From the NCBI RefSeq assembly GCF_030817275.1, contig NZ_JAUSZD010000002.1, positions 4,216,001-4,280,000 on the forward strand: a stretch of DNA of 64,000 bases, given 5' to 3'. Below, piece after piece: positions 7,604-16,974 of this stretch. Within the stretch, counting starts at the first letter, position 1. Each line of letters begins with the position of its first letter. The position numbers and the translations under genes are program-made. A model generated the notes under the pieces. It did no database searches and had not been told where the DNA came from. It saw nothing but the letters and a program-made list of their open reading frames with translations. This DNA is from Paenibacillus sp. V4I7 (GTDB lineage Bacteria > Bacillota > Bacilli > Paenibacillales > NBRC-103111).

Positions 7604-8374
7604 TTACTCCTTCTGCAATTGAATGACATTTATGAATTTACGCTGCAGCAGCTGCACGTGATCAGAAGATGTTTGCTCGTCGGTGATGAGATGATGGATT
7701 TGATTCCAAGAGCCTATCATTGTAAAAGCCTGCATATCGAATTTACTGTAATCGGCGAGGACGAATACTTGCTCAGCCATGCCGACCATTTTTCTTTTAA
7801 CCCGAGCTTGCATTTCATTGGATTCACTAACACCCCGCTCCATATGAACACCTTTACAGGAAACAAACGCTTTGTTAACGTGGTATTCATCCAAAGCTTG
7901 CTCCGTAAGCGGTCCTACGAAGGAAAGTGAATTAGGCACAAGGATGCCTCCTGTGCTGATGACGCTCACATTTTTCTTCTCACTAAGGACCAGGGCTACT
8001 TTCAAAGAGTTGGTAATAACGGTGAGCGGAATATCGGGAAGCTGGGCCGCCATATGCCATGTCGTAGAACTTGCGTCAAGCACGATGCGATCATTCGGTT
8101 CCACATATTTGACGGCTTCTACGGAAATACGCTGCTTTTCTTTCACATGAATCGTTTCTCGCAGCTGGTACGACGTCTCCGATGTTTGCTGCTGAAGGCG
8201 GATCGCTCCGCCATAGCTGCGCAGCAGGCGCCCTTCGCTCTCCAAGCGATCCAGATCACGTCGGATCGTTTCTTCGGTTACCCGGCACAATTGGCTGAGT
8301 TCAGTGACGCGCATACTTCCCCGCTCGTTAACCAGCCGTAGAATGTGCTGAACCCTTTCCGCGACTAGCATCAT
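7604..8374 (-). CDS. DeoR-family transcriptional repressor
   Basis: A DeoR regulator of 256 residues. The N-terminal winged helix is recognisable by RVTEETIRRDLDRLESEGRLLRSYGGA (about 27-53). The C-terminal sugar-phosphate sensor has VLDASSTTWHMA and VISTGGILV. Family members are usually released from DNA by a phosphorylated sugar intermediate. A TTG at 8377 is possible, but the ATG at 8374 is better placed after GGGAGGTG. With the AraC gene just downstream, the locus has two local regulators of different types, a typical activator plus repressor arrangement for an inducible sugar pathway. Confidence 0.9.
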   Translation of the reverse strand: MMLVAERVQHILRLVNERGSMRVTELSQLCRVTEETIRRDLDRLESEGRLLRSYGGAIRLQQQTSETSYQLRETIHVKEKQRISVEAVKYVEPNDRIVLDASSTTWHMAAQLPDIPLTVITNSLKVALVLSEKKNVSVISTGGILVPNSLSFVGPLTEQALDEYHVNKAFVSCKGVHMERGVSESNEMQARVKRKMVGMAEQVFVLADYSKFDMQAFTMIGSWNQIHHLITDEQTSSDHVQLLQRKFINVIQLQKE

Positions 8375-8422
8375 CAAACACCTCCCTGAGCCTCGAATTT
8401 CCGATTTCCGAATGGTGAAAAA

Positions 8423-9244
8423 TTAGCGGGATTGATCAAAAGCAAGCACCCGATCACGAATATCGCAGAAATTCTGGATGTTTACATACTCCAAAATGAA
8501 CGGAACGCCTTCGGTATGTTCATGATACAAATTCAGCAGCTTAGCCCAATCAATATCGCCGTCTCCGACACAACGACCATAGGTATCATTGACTTTTCGG
8601 TCTTTCCCATGGAAATAGGCAAGATGCGGCGCCAAGTAACGGAACATTTCCTCTTCGGAGTTATTGGCAATTAAATTAGCCGGATCCAGCAGCACTTGAA
8701 CATGCGGGGATCCTACCTGCGCCAGAAAATCAGCCGTTCGTTTCGCACTCGGAACCACGTCCAAGACACATGGCTCAAGCGCAAGCTTGATACCATAATG
8801 TCCAGCCCGTTCCCCAAGCCACCTCACTTGAAGCAGTAGTCGCTCGAAATCCTTTTCATAGGACTCCGCTTGTATACCGCGTTTACCCGGAATAAAACCA
8901 CACTCCGTAGCAACAACCGGCACACTGTTTAAAGCAGCAATTTGCATATGTCGTTCAAAATATGTCAAATTCTCTTCCAACTCAGCGTCATCCGTTTCCA
9001 GCAAATTCGTAAAAACACCGATAGATGCAACTTCAACACCATACTTCCGGTACGTTTCTATAATTTCACGGCTTCGCTCATCCGTTAGGTCGCTCAGATC
9101 ACTCCGCCCATTGTATCGCCAATAGTTGGAATCCGTCTGCGAGAAGCAAAGCTCCGTCCATTTGAATCCGCTACCTGCAAGTAAAGCCGCCACTTCTTCG
9201 TTCGTTAATTGCGGAAAGCTGCGTGAAACGACACCTATATCCAT
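8423..9244 (-). CDS. Sugar phosphate isomerase/epimerase (TIM barrel) 2
   Basis: A 273-residue AP-endonuclease-2-type TIM barrel. The strand ends ATECGF, LALEPCVLDV, VLLDPANLI, YFHGKDRK and FILEYVN provide the expected Glu, Asp, His and Glu metal ligands. It begins the lower part of the locus, 28 bases after the stop of the unknown membrane gene and 46 bases before the DeoR gene. It is only distantly similar to the TIM barrel at 4717-5517, so the two probably catalyse different steps. No substrate is assigned. Confidence 0.87.
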   Translation of the reverse strand: MDIGVVSRSFPQLTNEEVAALLAGSGFKWTELCFSQTDSNYWRYNGRSDLSDLTDERSREIIETYRKYGVEVASIGVFTNLLETDDAELEENLTYFERHMQIAALNSVPVVATECGFIPGKRGIQAESYEKDFERLLLQVRWLGERAGHYGIKLALEPCVLDVVPSAKRTADFLAQVGSPHVQVLLDPANLIANNSEEEMFRYLAPHLAYFHGKDRKVNDTYGRCVGDGDIDWAKLLNLYHEHTEGVPFILEYVNIQNFCDIRDRVLAFDQSR

Positions 9245-9271
9245 TCGTATGGAACCACCTTCACTGGGGAT

Positions 9272-9730
9272 TTATTGGAGGAATTTTTGGCGGCGAGCCG
9301 CTTTGGCTGCAAATAGACTGAGACAGAGAGCCGCAGTGCCTTCTATGACCAAAAACAACATCATGTAGGACTCAAATGGAACATGAAGCAGAAAGTGTGA
9401 GAGCAAGTTGCACACAAATAAGAGACCCAATTGAATGGCTAGAAGCTTAGCAGTCGCTTGCATAACCTGTTTGCTTATCGCTTTCTTTTTCAAAAAATAT
9501 TGGCAATAAAACACATAAGCGAGCCAAGCAACACCAAGCATTAAAAATGTGAAATTATCGATGCCCTGCCACGAAGATGATTTGACGTTAAAAAAAGCCA
9601 AGCAAGCAAGCAGCAAACTTCGTAACTCGAACCAATTCACAATACCCAGCACAGCGGTGAATAAGGTTAACCCCACAGAAATAAACCCAGCTGCTGTATC
9701 CCGTTGTTTCATCTCATGAAAAGGATCCAT
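9272..9730 (-). CDS. Unknown four-helix membrane protein in the opp locus
   Basis: A protein of about 152 residues with four hydrophobic spans: AGFISVGLTLFTAVLGIVNW, FTFLMLGVAWLAYVFY, LLAIQLGLLFVCNLLSHFLL and YMMLFLVIEGTAALCLSLF. The basic tail RRQKFLQ is presumably cytosolic. The ATG at 9730 is preceded by GGAGGG and is preferred to one at 9808, which would add an unlikely 26-residue Cys-rich extension. It overlaps the preceding gene by 17 bases. I do not recognise a family. Its position between oppF and an isomerase gene suggests a transporter accessory or sensor role, but nothing in the sequence shows this. Confidence 0.7.
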   Translation of the reverse strand: MDPFHEMKQRDTAAGFISVGLTLFTAVLGIVNWFELRSLLLACLAFFNVKSSSWQGIDNFTFLMLGVAWLAYVFYCQYFLKKKAISKQVMQATAKLLAIQLGLLFVCNLLSHFLLHVPFESYMMLFLVIEGTAALCLSLFAAKAARRQKFLQ

Positions 9731-10112
9731 GCGTCGTCCTGTCCCTCCATTCCCTCTCCACTCTTTGCAACATGCGCAAGGATTGGCTGCGTGCTTCTTC
9801 ACTTTCAACCAGCGCCGTTCTTCTTACATAAGCCAATAGTTTACTGATTTTGCTCAAATAAAGCTTTCTCGCTGTTTGCTCAATTCGTTTCACTTGCTTG
9901 GTATTTCCAAGCGATTGGTATCGAATAATTTGCCGATCATATTTCGCCGACCATGTCTCGGGAATAGCGCCTGTAGCCGTCAGTGTCTCCAAGTCTCGCA
10001 GCTTGCTGCCAATCATCTTCTCGAGCAGAACTCGCATATACCAAAGAGATGCCAGCATGATGAGACATAGGCATACAAAGAAGACCAGCAGCAGAAAGGC
10101 AATATACGTCAT
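9714..10112 (-). CDS. Unknown single-span membrane protein with basic coiled tail
   Basis: A 132-residue protein with one N-terminal membrane span (AFLLLVFFVCLCLIMLASLW) and a long, charged, helix-prone cytosolic part rich in Arg, Lys and Glu (RQIIRYQSLGNTKQVKRIEQ onward). It starts within the oppF stop as ATGA, so it is translationally coupled to the transporter operon. No known domain was recognised. With the next gene it forms a pair of unknown membrane proteins tied to this oligosaccharide or oligopeptide-type transporter. Confidence 0.7.
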   Translation of the reverse strand: MTYIAFLLLVFFVCLCLIMLASLWYMRVLLEKMIGSKLRDLETLTATGAIPETWSAKYDRQIIRYQSLGNTKQVKRIEQTARKLYLSKISKLLAYVRRTALVESEEARSQSLRMLQRVEREWRDRTTHGSFS

Positions 10113-11134
10113 ATTGTGGCTGCCCCCCTAAGCTCAAGCTCCCCTGCAAAATGACATGCGGCGAAGTGTCCTTCACCTACCTGTTTCAGCTCCGGGGACT
10201 GCATCTTGCATATGTCCTTCGCATAGGAGCATCTTGGATGGAAATAGCACCCCGATGGTGGGTTTGCCGGATTTGCAACCTCTCCGGAGAGGATAATGCG
10301 ATTGGACTTCTTACGCGGATCCGGTACCGGCTTGGCAGAAAGCAGTGCTTCTGTATACGGATGCTTCGGTGTTGCGAACAAGTCCACCGTCGCTGCGGTC
10401 TCCACCATTTTCCCCACATACATGACCCCGACTCGGTTTGAAATATGTTGAATAACGCCTAGGTCATGAGAGATAAACAGATAAGCTAAATGCAGCTTTT
10501 CCTGCAAATCCTGCAGCAAATTAATAATTTGCGCCTGCACAGATACATCCAGAGCGGATACGGCCTCATCGCAAACAATGAACTTGGGCTCCGTTGCCAA
10601 GGCTCTCGCAATGCCGATACGCTGCCTTTGTCCTCCACTGAAAGCATGTGGATACCGTTCAAGATGCCGACTATTTAAGCCAACCATTTCCATAAGATCA
10701 GCAACGCGCTCTTTCAGTTGGGCACCATGAGCCATGCCATTGCAGATTAGAGGTTCAGCAATGATGTTGAGCACCGTCATCCGAGGATTCAGTGAGGAGT
10801 AGGGATCTTGAAAGATCAACTGCATATCCCGCCTTATCGCACGTAACTCCTTAGCATCCAGCTGCAAGACATCCTGCATGCTTCCCTGACGATTTCGGAA
10901 TAAGACGGAGCCCGCTGTCGGTTCAATGGCCCTGAGAATACAGCGTCCAAGCGTCGTCTTCCCACAGCCTGATTCGCCAACCAGGCCGAACGTTTCTCCA
11001 GGTCGAATATGGAACTGAACATCATCGACAGCTTTGACGTAGCCAACGTTTTTTTGCAGAAATCCCTTTTTAATCGGAAAATATTTCCGCATATAACGGA
11101 CATCCAGGATGAGTTCATCGGTTTGAACGCTCAT
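10109..11134 (-). CDS. Oligopeptide/oligosaccharide ABC transporter ATP-binding protein, OppF-type
   Basis: A 341-residue ATPase subunit of an Opp/Dpp-type importer. Walker A is [11 protein letters not shown] (about 52-62), the signature is [15 protein letters not shown], and Walker B is [12 protein letters not shown]. The C-terminal OppD/F extension has a Cys-rich [14 protein letters not shown] segment that in relatives binds an iron-sulfur cluster. It overlaps the OppD gene by 4 bases. OppF pairs with OppD under the two permeases. Substrate class is set by the binding protein, not by this subunit. Confidence 0.93.
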   Translation of the reverse strand: MSVQTDELILDVRYMRKYFPIKKGFLQKNVGYVKAVDDVQFHIRPGETFGLVGESGCGKTTLGRCILRAIEPTAGSVLFRNRQGSMQDVLQLDAKELRAIRRDMQLIFQDPYSSLNPRMTVLNIIAEPLICNGMAHGAQLKERVADLMEMVGLNSRHLERYPHAFSGGQRQRIGIARALATEPKFIVCDEAVSALDVSVQAQIINLLQDLQEKLHLAYLFISHDLGVIQHISNRVGVMYVGKMVETAATVDLFATPKHPYTEALLSAKPVPDPRKKSNRIILSGEVANPANPPSGCYFHPRCSYAKDICKMQSPELKQVGEGHFAACHFAGELELRGAATI

Positions 11135-12171
11135 GAGACCACCTCGGCTTCTTTAGTCTCCGCTTCAACCATTAAGCAGCGAACTGCATGATTCTTCTTA
11201 ACCTGCACAAGAGGGATGTCAGCGACGTTACAAACACCGTCAACAGCCTGCTTACAGCGGGAATAGAAGCCGCATCCCTTAGGCAAATTCATCGGAAATG
11301 GAACAGTTCCCTCAATGGACTCCAGCCTTTTATTCGTCCTGCCAATCGCAGGGATGGAGTTCAGCAGTGCTTTGGTATACGGATGCTGCGGATTATGAAA
11401 TAAGGAGTCCACATCGGTATACTCTACGATTTTGCCTAAGTACATAACCGCGACTTCATCCGACATTTCGGCAATCACCCCAAGATCATGTGTGATGAAA
11501 ATAATGGAGGTGTCGTGATTGGCCTTCAGATCGTTAATGAGCTGCAGAACCTGCGCTTGGACCGTGACATCCAAGGCGGTTGTCGGTTCATCTGCAATGA
11601 GAATCGATGGATTGCAGGACAAGGCCATAGCAATCATAGCCCGCTGCCGCATCCCGCCTGATAGCTGATGAGGATACTCGCTGAGCCGCTGCTCGGGATT
11701 CGACATCCCGACCTTCTTCAAGATGTCCACCGCCAGACGGTATGCTTCCTGTTTATCCTCCGTCACATGAAGCAGAATCGCTTCCATGATTTGATTACCA
11801 ATCGTATGGATGGGGGAGAAAGCCTTCATCGGTTCTTGAAAGATCATAGCGATCTCGTCGCCCCGAATAGTCCGAATTTCCTTACCACGCGGATCAAGCA
11901 TCGCCAAATCTATGGCTTCATCCTTTAAATCGGCGGTTCTGCCTCGGAACAGCTTGATCTCACCTTTCACTTCACCCGGCTTCGGCACTATGCGAAGCAT
12001 CGCCTGTGAGGTCACGCTTTTGCCGCAACCGCTTTCCCCAACGATGCCGAGCGTTTTGCCACGCTTAATTTGCAAATCGATTCCGTCCACGGCTTTCAGT
12101 ACTCCTTCATCCAAATGGAAGTGAACTTTCACATCCTTCAATTCCATGATGACGGTATCTCGTTCTGACAT
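11131..12171 (-). CDS. Oligopeptide/oligosaccharide ABC transporter ATP-binding protein, OppD-type
   Basis: A 346-residue ATPase subunit. Walker A is [11 protein letters not shown], the signature is [15 protein letters not shown], and Walker B is [12 protein letters not shown]. The OppD-type tail [16 protein letters not shown] again has four cysteines. The start follows AGGAGGTG. It lies 12 bases after oppC and overlaps oppF by 4 bases. With OppF it forms the heterodimeric motor of the importer encoded here. Confidence 0.93.
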   Translation of the reverse strand: MSERDTVIMELKDVKVHFHLDEGVLKAVDGIDLQIKRGKTLGIVGESGCGKSVTSQAMLRIVPKPGEVKGEIKLFRGRTADLKDEAIDLAMLDPRGKEIRTIRGDEIAMIFQEPMKAFSPIHTIGNQIMEAILLHVTEDKQEAYRLAVDILKKVGMSNPEQRLSEYPHQLSGGMRQRAMIAMALSCNPSILIADEPTTALDVTVQAQVLQLINDLKANHDTSIIFITHDLGVIAEMSDEVAVMYLGKIVEYTDVDSLFHNPQHPYTKALLNSIPAIGRTNKRLESIEGTVPFPMNLPKGCGFYSRCKQAVDGVCNVADIPLVQVKKNHAVRCLMVEAETKEAEVVS

Positions 12172-12183
12172 TCACGCCACCTC

Positions 12184-13347
12184 CTATTTGTAAGGGTCCG
12201 CAGCATCCCGCAGTCCGTCTCCAAGGAAATTAAACATTAAAACCGTCATGATAATGAAAGCAGCAGGCCATAGCAGCCATGGATGATGGGCTAGTGTTTG
12301 TAAGTTTTGCGCATCCTGCAGCAGCACACCCCAGCTTACAACGGGAGCTTGAAGACCAATACCGAGGAAGCTTAGCGCCGTTTCTCCTAAAATAGTGCCG
12401 GGAATGGAAAGCGTGACGTTCACAATGATGTAACTGGCGAATGAGGGCAGTAAATGCTTGCGAATGATGCGGAAATCACCTGCTCCTGCCAGTCTGGCAG
12501 CCATCGTGAAGTCTTCCTCGCGGAGGGACAATATTTTTCCCCGAACTACACGGGCAAGTCCTGTCCAGCCAATGATGGAGAAGATGATAATCAAGCCAAA
12601 ATAAGTTTGCAGCGCTGACCAATCTCTCGGTAAGGCAGCTGTCAGCGCCATCCAAAGCGGTATCGTGGGGATACATATCAGTAAATCTATCGTTCGCTGA
12701 ATAATTGTATCTGTAACGCCTCCCAAGTAACCGGATATTCCCCCTAGCAATAAACCTAGGAAGAGCGTCACCACAATACCTAACAAACCGAACGACAAGG
12801 ATATACGTGCTCCGTATATGATCCGTGATAATAGGTCATGCCCCAGCTTATCCGTACCCATCAGAATAAGCGCATCGTTCGGATTCTTCAGTCCAAACAA
12901 GTGTCGATCCATGGGAATGAGTCCCCACAGCTTATACGCTTCACCTTTCGTAAAGAAATAAATCTCGTATTTCTTCTGCTGATCTTCGGAAAAGGTACGC
13001 TTAAAGGTTTTGGGATCGACCTTCTCTGTCATCCCGTACACGAAAGGCCTTAGCTGAAAGCCCTTGTTCGGATCTACAAAATGAATACTTTGCGGGGCCG
13101 CATTCTTATATTCGGTGTACCTAGCTTCTTGCAGCGTGGGCGCCAAAAACTCACAGAAAATCGCTACTAAATAAAAAATCGAAAGTATGATGGCCGAGAA
13201 TACCGCCATTTTATGCTTAATAAATTTCCACCACATTAATTGCCATTGTGAAGCTACTTCATATTGATTATCAGCACCCATCCTGTTTTGTCTATTGATT
13301 TTGGTCCTGCGGAACAACCGGTTCGCAAGCGTAGTCTTGCCACTCAT
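12184..13347 (-). CDS. ABC transporter permease, OppC-type, with long extracellular loop
   Basis: A 387-residue permease, longer than the usual 290-320 of OppC. After the first membrane span (VFSAIILSIFYLVAIFCEFL) there is an extracellular insert of over 100 residues (about 70-180) before LGTDKLGHDLLSRI-like sequence and the five C-terminal spans. The EAA loop is MAARLAGAGDFRIIRKHLLP. Such long loops are seen in Opp-family systems whose binding protein is also large and which often carry oligosaccharides. That reading is an inference. The ATG overlaps the OppB stop as ATGA. Confidence 0.9.
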   Translation of the reverse strand: MSGKTTLANRLFRRTKINRQNRMGADNQYEVASQWQLMWWKFIKHKMAVFSAIILSIFYLVAIFCEFLAPTLQEARYTEYKNAAPQSIHFVDPNKGFQLRPFVYGMTEKVDPKTFKRTFSEDQQKKYEIYFFTKGEAYKLWGLIPMDRHLFGLKNPNDALILMGTDKLGHDLLSRIIYGARISLSFGLLGIVVTLFLGLLLGGISGYLGGVTDTIIQRTIDLLICIPTIPLWMALTAALPRDWSALQTYFGLIIIFSIIGWTGLARVVRGKILSLREEDFTMAARLAGAGDFRIIRKHLLPSFASYIIVNVTLSIPGTILGETALSFLGIGLQAPVVSWGVLLQDAQNLQTLAHHPWLLWPAAFIIMTVLMFNFLGDGLRDAADPYK

Positions 13348-14342
13348 TCTCCAACACCCCCGAAGCGTATTCTAGGGTCGACGAAAGCAAGCAAAATATC
13401 CGATAGCAGTGTCCCAATGACCGTCATGACACTAAGAATTAACAGGAAGCTTCCCGTTAAATAAATGTCTTGGAACATTAAGGCTTTGAGGAGCATCGGT
13501 CCTGTTGTTTGTAGATTAAGTACAATGGATACAATTGCTTCACCGGAAATAAGTGCCGGTAATGTCCAACCAATGGTAGAGATCAGTGGATTTATGGCTA
13601 AGCGAACGGGGTATTTGAACAACAGCTTCCCCTCAGGTACGCCTTTGGCTCTAGCCGTAATCACATACTGCTTCGATAACTCATCCAGCAGCATTCCACG
13701 TGTGACCCGGATCAGTGAGGCTGTTCCCGACATCCCAATAACAACAACCGGGATAATGAGTCTGGGCAGCATATTCATGACTTTAGCCATATTCCACGGT
13801 GCATCAACAAACTCAGGAGAGAATAGCCCTGTGATGGAAACACCTGTCTGAGCGAAGATGAAATACACGATGATCAATGCAATTAGGAAGCCAGGCATTG
13901 CAAGGCCGATAAAACCTATAAAGGTAAACACATAGTCAAGTACCGAATATTGGTGTGTGGCCGAATAAATACCGATCGGAATAGCTATAACCCACACGAA
14001 TACAAGGCAAATGAGCGATATGATGACTGTCAACGCCAGTCTTGGGCCAATGACATCAGCAACTGGCTGATTCCATTGGAAGGATCGACCTAAATCACCG
14101 TGAATCAAAATATTTTTCATCCAGATGATGTACTGAAAAATTAATGATTTATCTAAGCCATATTCCTGTTGAAGGGTAATCACTGTACTCTCTGAAACCT
14201 CCGTACCCGCTAACTTCATTTGAGCAATATATTGCGTTAGGAAATCCCCGGGGGGAAGCTGAATAATCACAAAAACAATAATGCTGATAGCGATAAGCAG
14301 CGGGATGAGCTGCAGCACACGGTAGGAGATATAATTCAGCAT
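13344..14342 (-). CDS. ABC transporter permease, OppB-type
   Basis: A 332-residue permease with six membrane spans and the OppB EAA loop ITARAKGVPEGKLLFKYPVR. An upstream in-frame start at 14423 would add 27 residues. The ATG at 14342 (MLNYISYRV) has a perfect AAGGAGG seven bases before it and gives the normal OppB N-terminus. It pairs with the OppC-type permease to form the channel. The gene lies about 100 bases after oppA. Confidence 0.92.
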   Translation of the reverse strand: MLNYISYRVLQLIPLLIAISIIVFVIIQLPPGDFLTQYIAQMKLAGTEVSESTVITLQQEYGLDKSLIFQYIIWMKNILIHGDLGRSFQWNQPVADVIGPRLALTVIISLICLVFVWVIAIPIGIYSATHQYSVLDYVFTFIGFIGLAMPGFLIALIIVYFIFAQTGVSITGLFSPEFVDAPWNMAKVMNMLPRLIIPVVVIGMSGTASLIRVTRGMLLDELSKQYVITARAKGVPEGKLLFKYPVRLAINPLISTIGWTLPALISGEAIVSIVLNLQTTGPMLLKALMFQDIYLTGSFLLILSVMTVIGTLLSDILLAFVDPRIRFGGVGE

Positions 14343-14439
14343 GTGGATCCTCCTTCCAAAAATGTACCCTGTGAAACGAACCTTGAAGCCCGGATCGAAC
14401 ACCCTGCCGCCGTCCGGGCTCACATCGGTTCTTTCCTAT

Positions 14440-16398
14440 TTATTTACCGAAGAAGAACTGCTCGCCACTGAAGTTCGCGCCGATGGCAAAGCTGGTGTCA
14501 TTCGGAATGTTGTGCAGCTTCGCATTGACGATCAACGGCTGCTTCACTTCCGAAATCGGAATGAAGTAGTAAACATTGTCTTTCATAATTTGCTTAATTT
14601 CTGCCACTTTCTTCTTCGCATCCTCTGGTTTAGCAGCTGCTGCGTCATTGATCATTTTGTACAGATTTTTCACGTCTGCTGGCGGTTCCTTCCCTTGCTT
14701 ACCGCCTGTAGTACGCCAAAGATCCCACTGGGTTCCCCATCTCTGCGTACCCCAATCTCCCATATACCAGAGCGGTGTATGCGTCCAAATCATTGTAGCC
14801 TGAAGTTCATTATTCGTACCGCGAGTCGTCCAAAGTGTCTGATCAATTGTCTTCATCGTCACATTCAGACCGAGCTGCTTCCACATTTCCACAATCAATT
14901 GCGTGAGCGGTACGATATCCGGCGCTTGAGCGCCAACTTCGAACGGGATTGTAAACACTTTACCATCCGGGCCTAATCGTTTGCCGTCCGCACCTTTCTT
15001 AAGACCCATATCATCGAGAAGTTTATTCGCCCCAGCCAGATCAAATGTCGCATCTTCAATACTACCCGGCTTCGCAAAACCATAGTAAACCGTATCGATA
15101 ATCTCTTTGCGGTTCAAAGCCAGACTTAACGCTTTTCGGAAACGAACGTCCTGAACGACTTTTTGCCAGTTTGCATCATCGAATGATTGATTCAGGAATA
15201 TATCGGTAGGTGTCACGTGCATATTCGCAAGCAATGCTTTATAGCCATTCTTTTCATTTTCCCTGTATAGAGGCATTTTGATTAGCGCAGCCGACTCCCT
15301 TGAGAAATCGACCTCACCGGAAATCGTTTTCAAACCAACGATCTCGATATCCTGTACGAGTGTACTTTGGATGCGGTCAATATACGGCAGTTGATTGCCA
15401 GCAGCGTCAACTTTGAAGTAGTATGGGTTGCGTTCAAAAGTCGTTACGCTTTCTGTCGTTTTGGCCATAATCCAAGGGTACAGCACAGGGAATCCGACCG
15501 CTTTCTTGTTCGCGAGTTCCCAGTTTGTGATGTCTTTATCGTTGAAAAGATTAAACCATTCGCCAGGCTGGAAGCCGGCTTCTTTGATCAATGGCTCGAG
15601 TTTATCCATCGTCGTGTATTTCTTGTGGAACTGTTTGAGATAGTGTGCCGGACGGATGAGCTCCGTATATCCACGCCAGCCTTGAATCGCTAATCGGATC
15701 AAGATTCCACCATATGGACGATCAAAGACCAACTTGAAGTTCATATCATCGATGACCTCAAGCTTCATCGGGGCCGCATCTGCTTCACCGCCGCCACGAA
15801 GCCATACCGGGAAGATCGGGGTCAGTTCAGGATTGTTCAAGATGTCCTCGACCGTGAACTTCACGTCGTCTGTCGTGACAGGCTTCCCATCGGACCATTT
15901 CAGCCCTTTGCGCATGGTGAAACTAAACGTTTTTTGATCATCACTGACTGTATAATCCTTGAGCACATTGCCTGTAATCGTGTCACCGAGAATACCCGGG
16001 GTGTTCAGCAGCGGCTCATTGTTCATGACGAAAACATCAGCATCCCAGTTAGGAGCAGATGTAACCGTTCTCAAAACACCTCCGTATGAACCGATTTCGT
16101 ACTTCATCTGGCTTTCCGGAATTTCATTCGTGAACTTATAATCGCTAGGCAAGCGATCTTTCACAGCCGGAAGACCTTTCCCCGCTAGGAACGGTGAATC
16201 TTTAAAATCCGTCAACTGTGCTGGCTGCCCGCCGCCGCCGGCAGGTGCCTTCGATGCTTCCGGTGATTTCGATGCTTCTGTCGTTTGTGCTGGAGTTGGT
16301 GACGTGGATGCTGGACTGTCTGTACACCCCGAAAGTACCAGAGCCAACATCAGTGCAGAAACCAGGAGTACAATAACCGACTTCCTCCATGACTTCAT
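14440..16398 (-). CDS. ABC transporter substrate-binding lipoprotein, SBP family 5 (OppA-like)
   Basis: A 652-residue lipoprotein. The signal peptide MKSWRKSVIVLLVSALM ends at the lipobox LVLSGC, so the protein would be tethered outside the membrane after lipidation of Cys24. A Ser/Thr/Pro/Ala linker follows. Family-5 hallmarks include FTMRKGLKWSDGKPVTTDDV and FRKALSLALNRKEI. At over 620 mature residues it is larger than typical peptide-binding OppA proteins and closer in size to oligosaccharide-binding members of the family. The start at 16398 has GGAGGG six bases upstream. An in-frame start at 16452 is rejected because it would bury the signal peptide. It is the first gene of the long minus-strand locus. 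Confidence 0.92.
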   Translation of the reverse strand: MKSWRKSVIVLLVSALMLALVLSGCTDSPASTSPTPAQTTEASKSPEASKAPAGGGGQPAQLTDFKDSPFLAGKGLPAVKDRLPSDYKFTNEIPESQMKYEIGSYGGVLRTVTSAPNWDADVFVMNNEPLLNTPGILGDTITGNVLKDYTVSDDQKTFSFTMRKGLKWSDGKPVTTDDVKFTVEDILNNPELTPIFPVWLRGGGEADAAPMKLEVIDDMNFKLVFDRPYGGILIRLAIQGWRGYTELIRPAHYLKQFHKKYTTMDKLEPLIKEAGFQPGEWFNLFNDKDITNWELANKKAVGFPVLYPWIMAKTTESVTTFERNPYYFKVDAAGNQLPYIDRIQSTLVQDIEIVGLKTISGEVDFSRESAALIKMPLYRENEKNGYKALLANMHVTPTDIFLNQSFDDANWQKVVQDVRFRKALSLALNRKEIIDTVYYGFAKPGSIEDATFDLAGANKLLDDMGLKKGADGKRLGPDGKVFTIPFEVGAQAPDIVPLTQLIVEMWKQLGLNVTMKTIDQTLWTTRGTNNELQATMIWTHTPLWYMGDWGTQRWGTQWDLWRTTGGKQGKEPPADVKNLYKMINDAAAAKPEDAKKKVAEIKQIMKDNVYYFIPISEVKQPLIVNAKLHNIPNDTSFAIGANFSGEQFFFGK

Positions 16399-16452
16399 AT
16401 GCAACCCTCCGATTCCCTTTAATGGTTTTTGAGTTTGTGGACTCCTTCCCAT

Positions 16453-16906
16453 TTTTATAACGAAATAGCAAAATAAGCACTACAATTTTCTGAAAATTCT
16501 GCATGTTCACTAAACACACTACTCGTCGTGAAGATCCGACAAGATTAGACCGATTTATCGCATGTTTAGTCCAATTAGACCGTTATCATTCGGGGAGGAA
16601 TAGTGAAAAAAGATAGTAATCTTCTTCTCTCTACAGCAAAACTTGAACGGCCTTTCATGATTTTGTCCGACTTAATAGACTTATTGGGTGAAACCAAATA
16701 AACATAAAGAAAGTCCAATAAAGTCAAAAGCTTATTCACTGAAGATTCTCATCAGCGTGGTGGTTAACCACTCAGACTCTAATTTGGTCATGCTGCTTCA
16801 CTTCCTCCCACATTAAGCGCCGAATCCAACCTCTCAGACTTCATTCCCACCGTTTCTGCGGTTTCAGCTGTTCTTTCATAGCCTTTTTGGATCTTATCAT
16901 ATACGC
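16453..16906 (-). other. Intergenic region upstream of oppA
   Basis: No convincing gene was found on either strand in these 450 bases. The right place for the oppA promoter is 16440-16560 on the minus strand. AT-rich candidates such as GTTATAAAA occur there, but no clear -35/-10 pair stands out, as expected for an activator-dependent promoter. Confidence 0.5.
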
Positions 16907-16937
16907 AAAAAAGACCTGGCTCCTCAGCCAAGTCTTT
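16907..16937 (-). terminator. Rho-independent terminator of the AraC gene
   Basis: An 11-bp stem (AAGACCTGGCT / AGCCAAGTCTT, one mismatch) with a CCTC loop. On the minus strand it is followed by a run of six T. It lies just after the stop of the AraC gene that ends at 16975. Confidence 0.85.
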
Positions 16938-16974
16938 AATTCTAATAAAAAGTAATCGTTTACAATTTAACGCC

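Noticed and set aside
16951..16966. cre-like sequence TTGTAAACGATTAC
   Set aside because: Close to consensus but placed between a terminator and the 3' end of the AraC gene, where CcpA control is unlikely.
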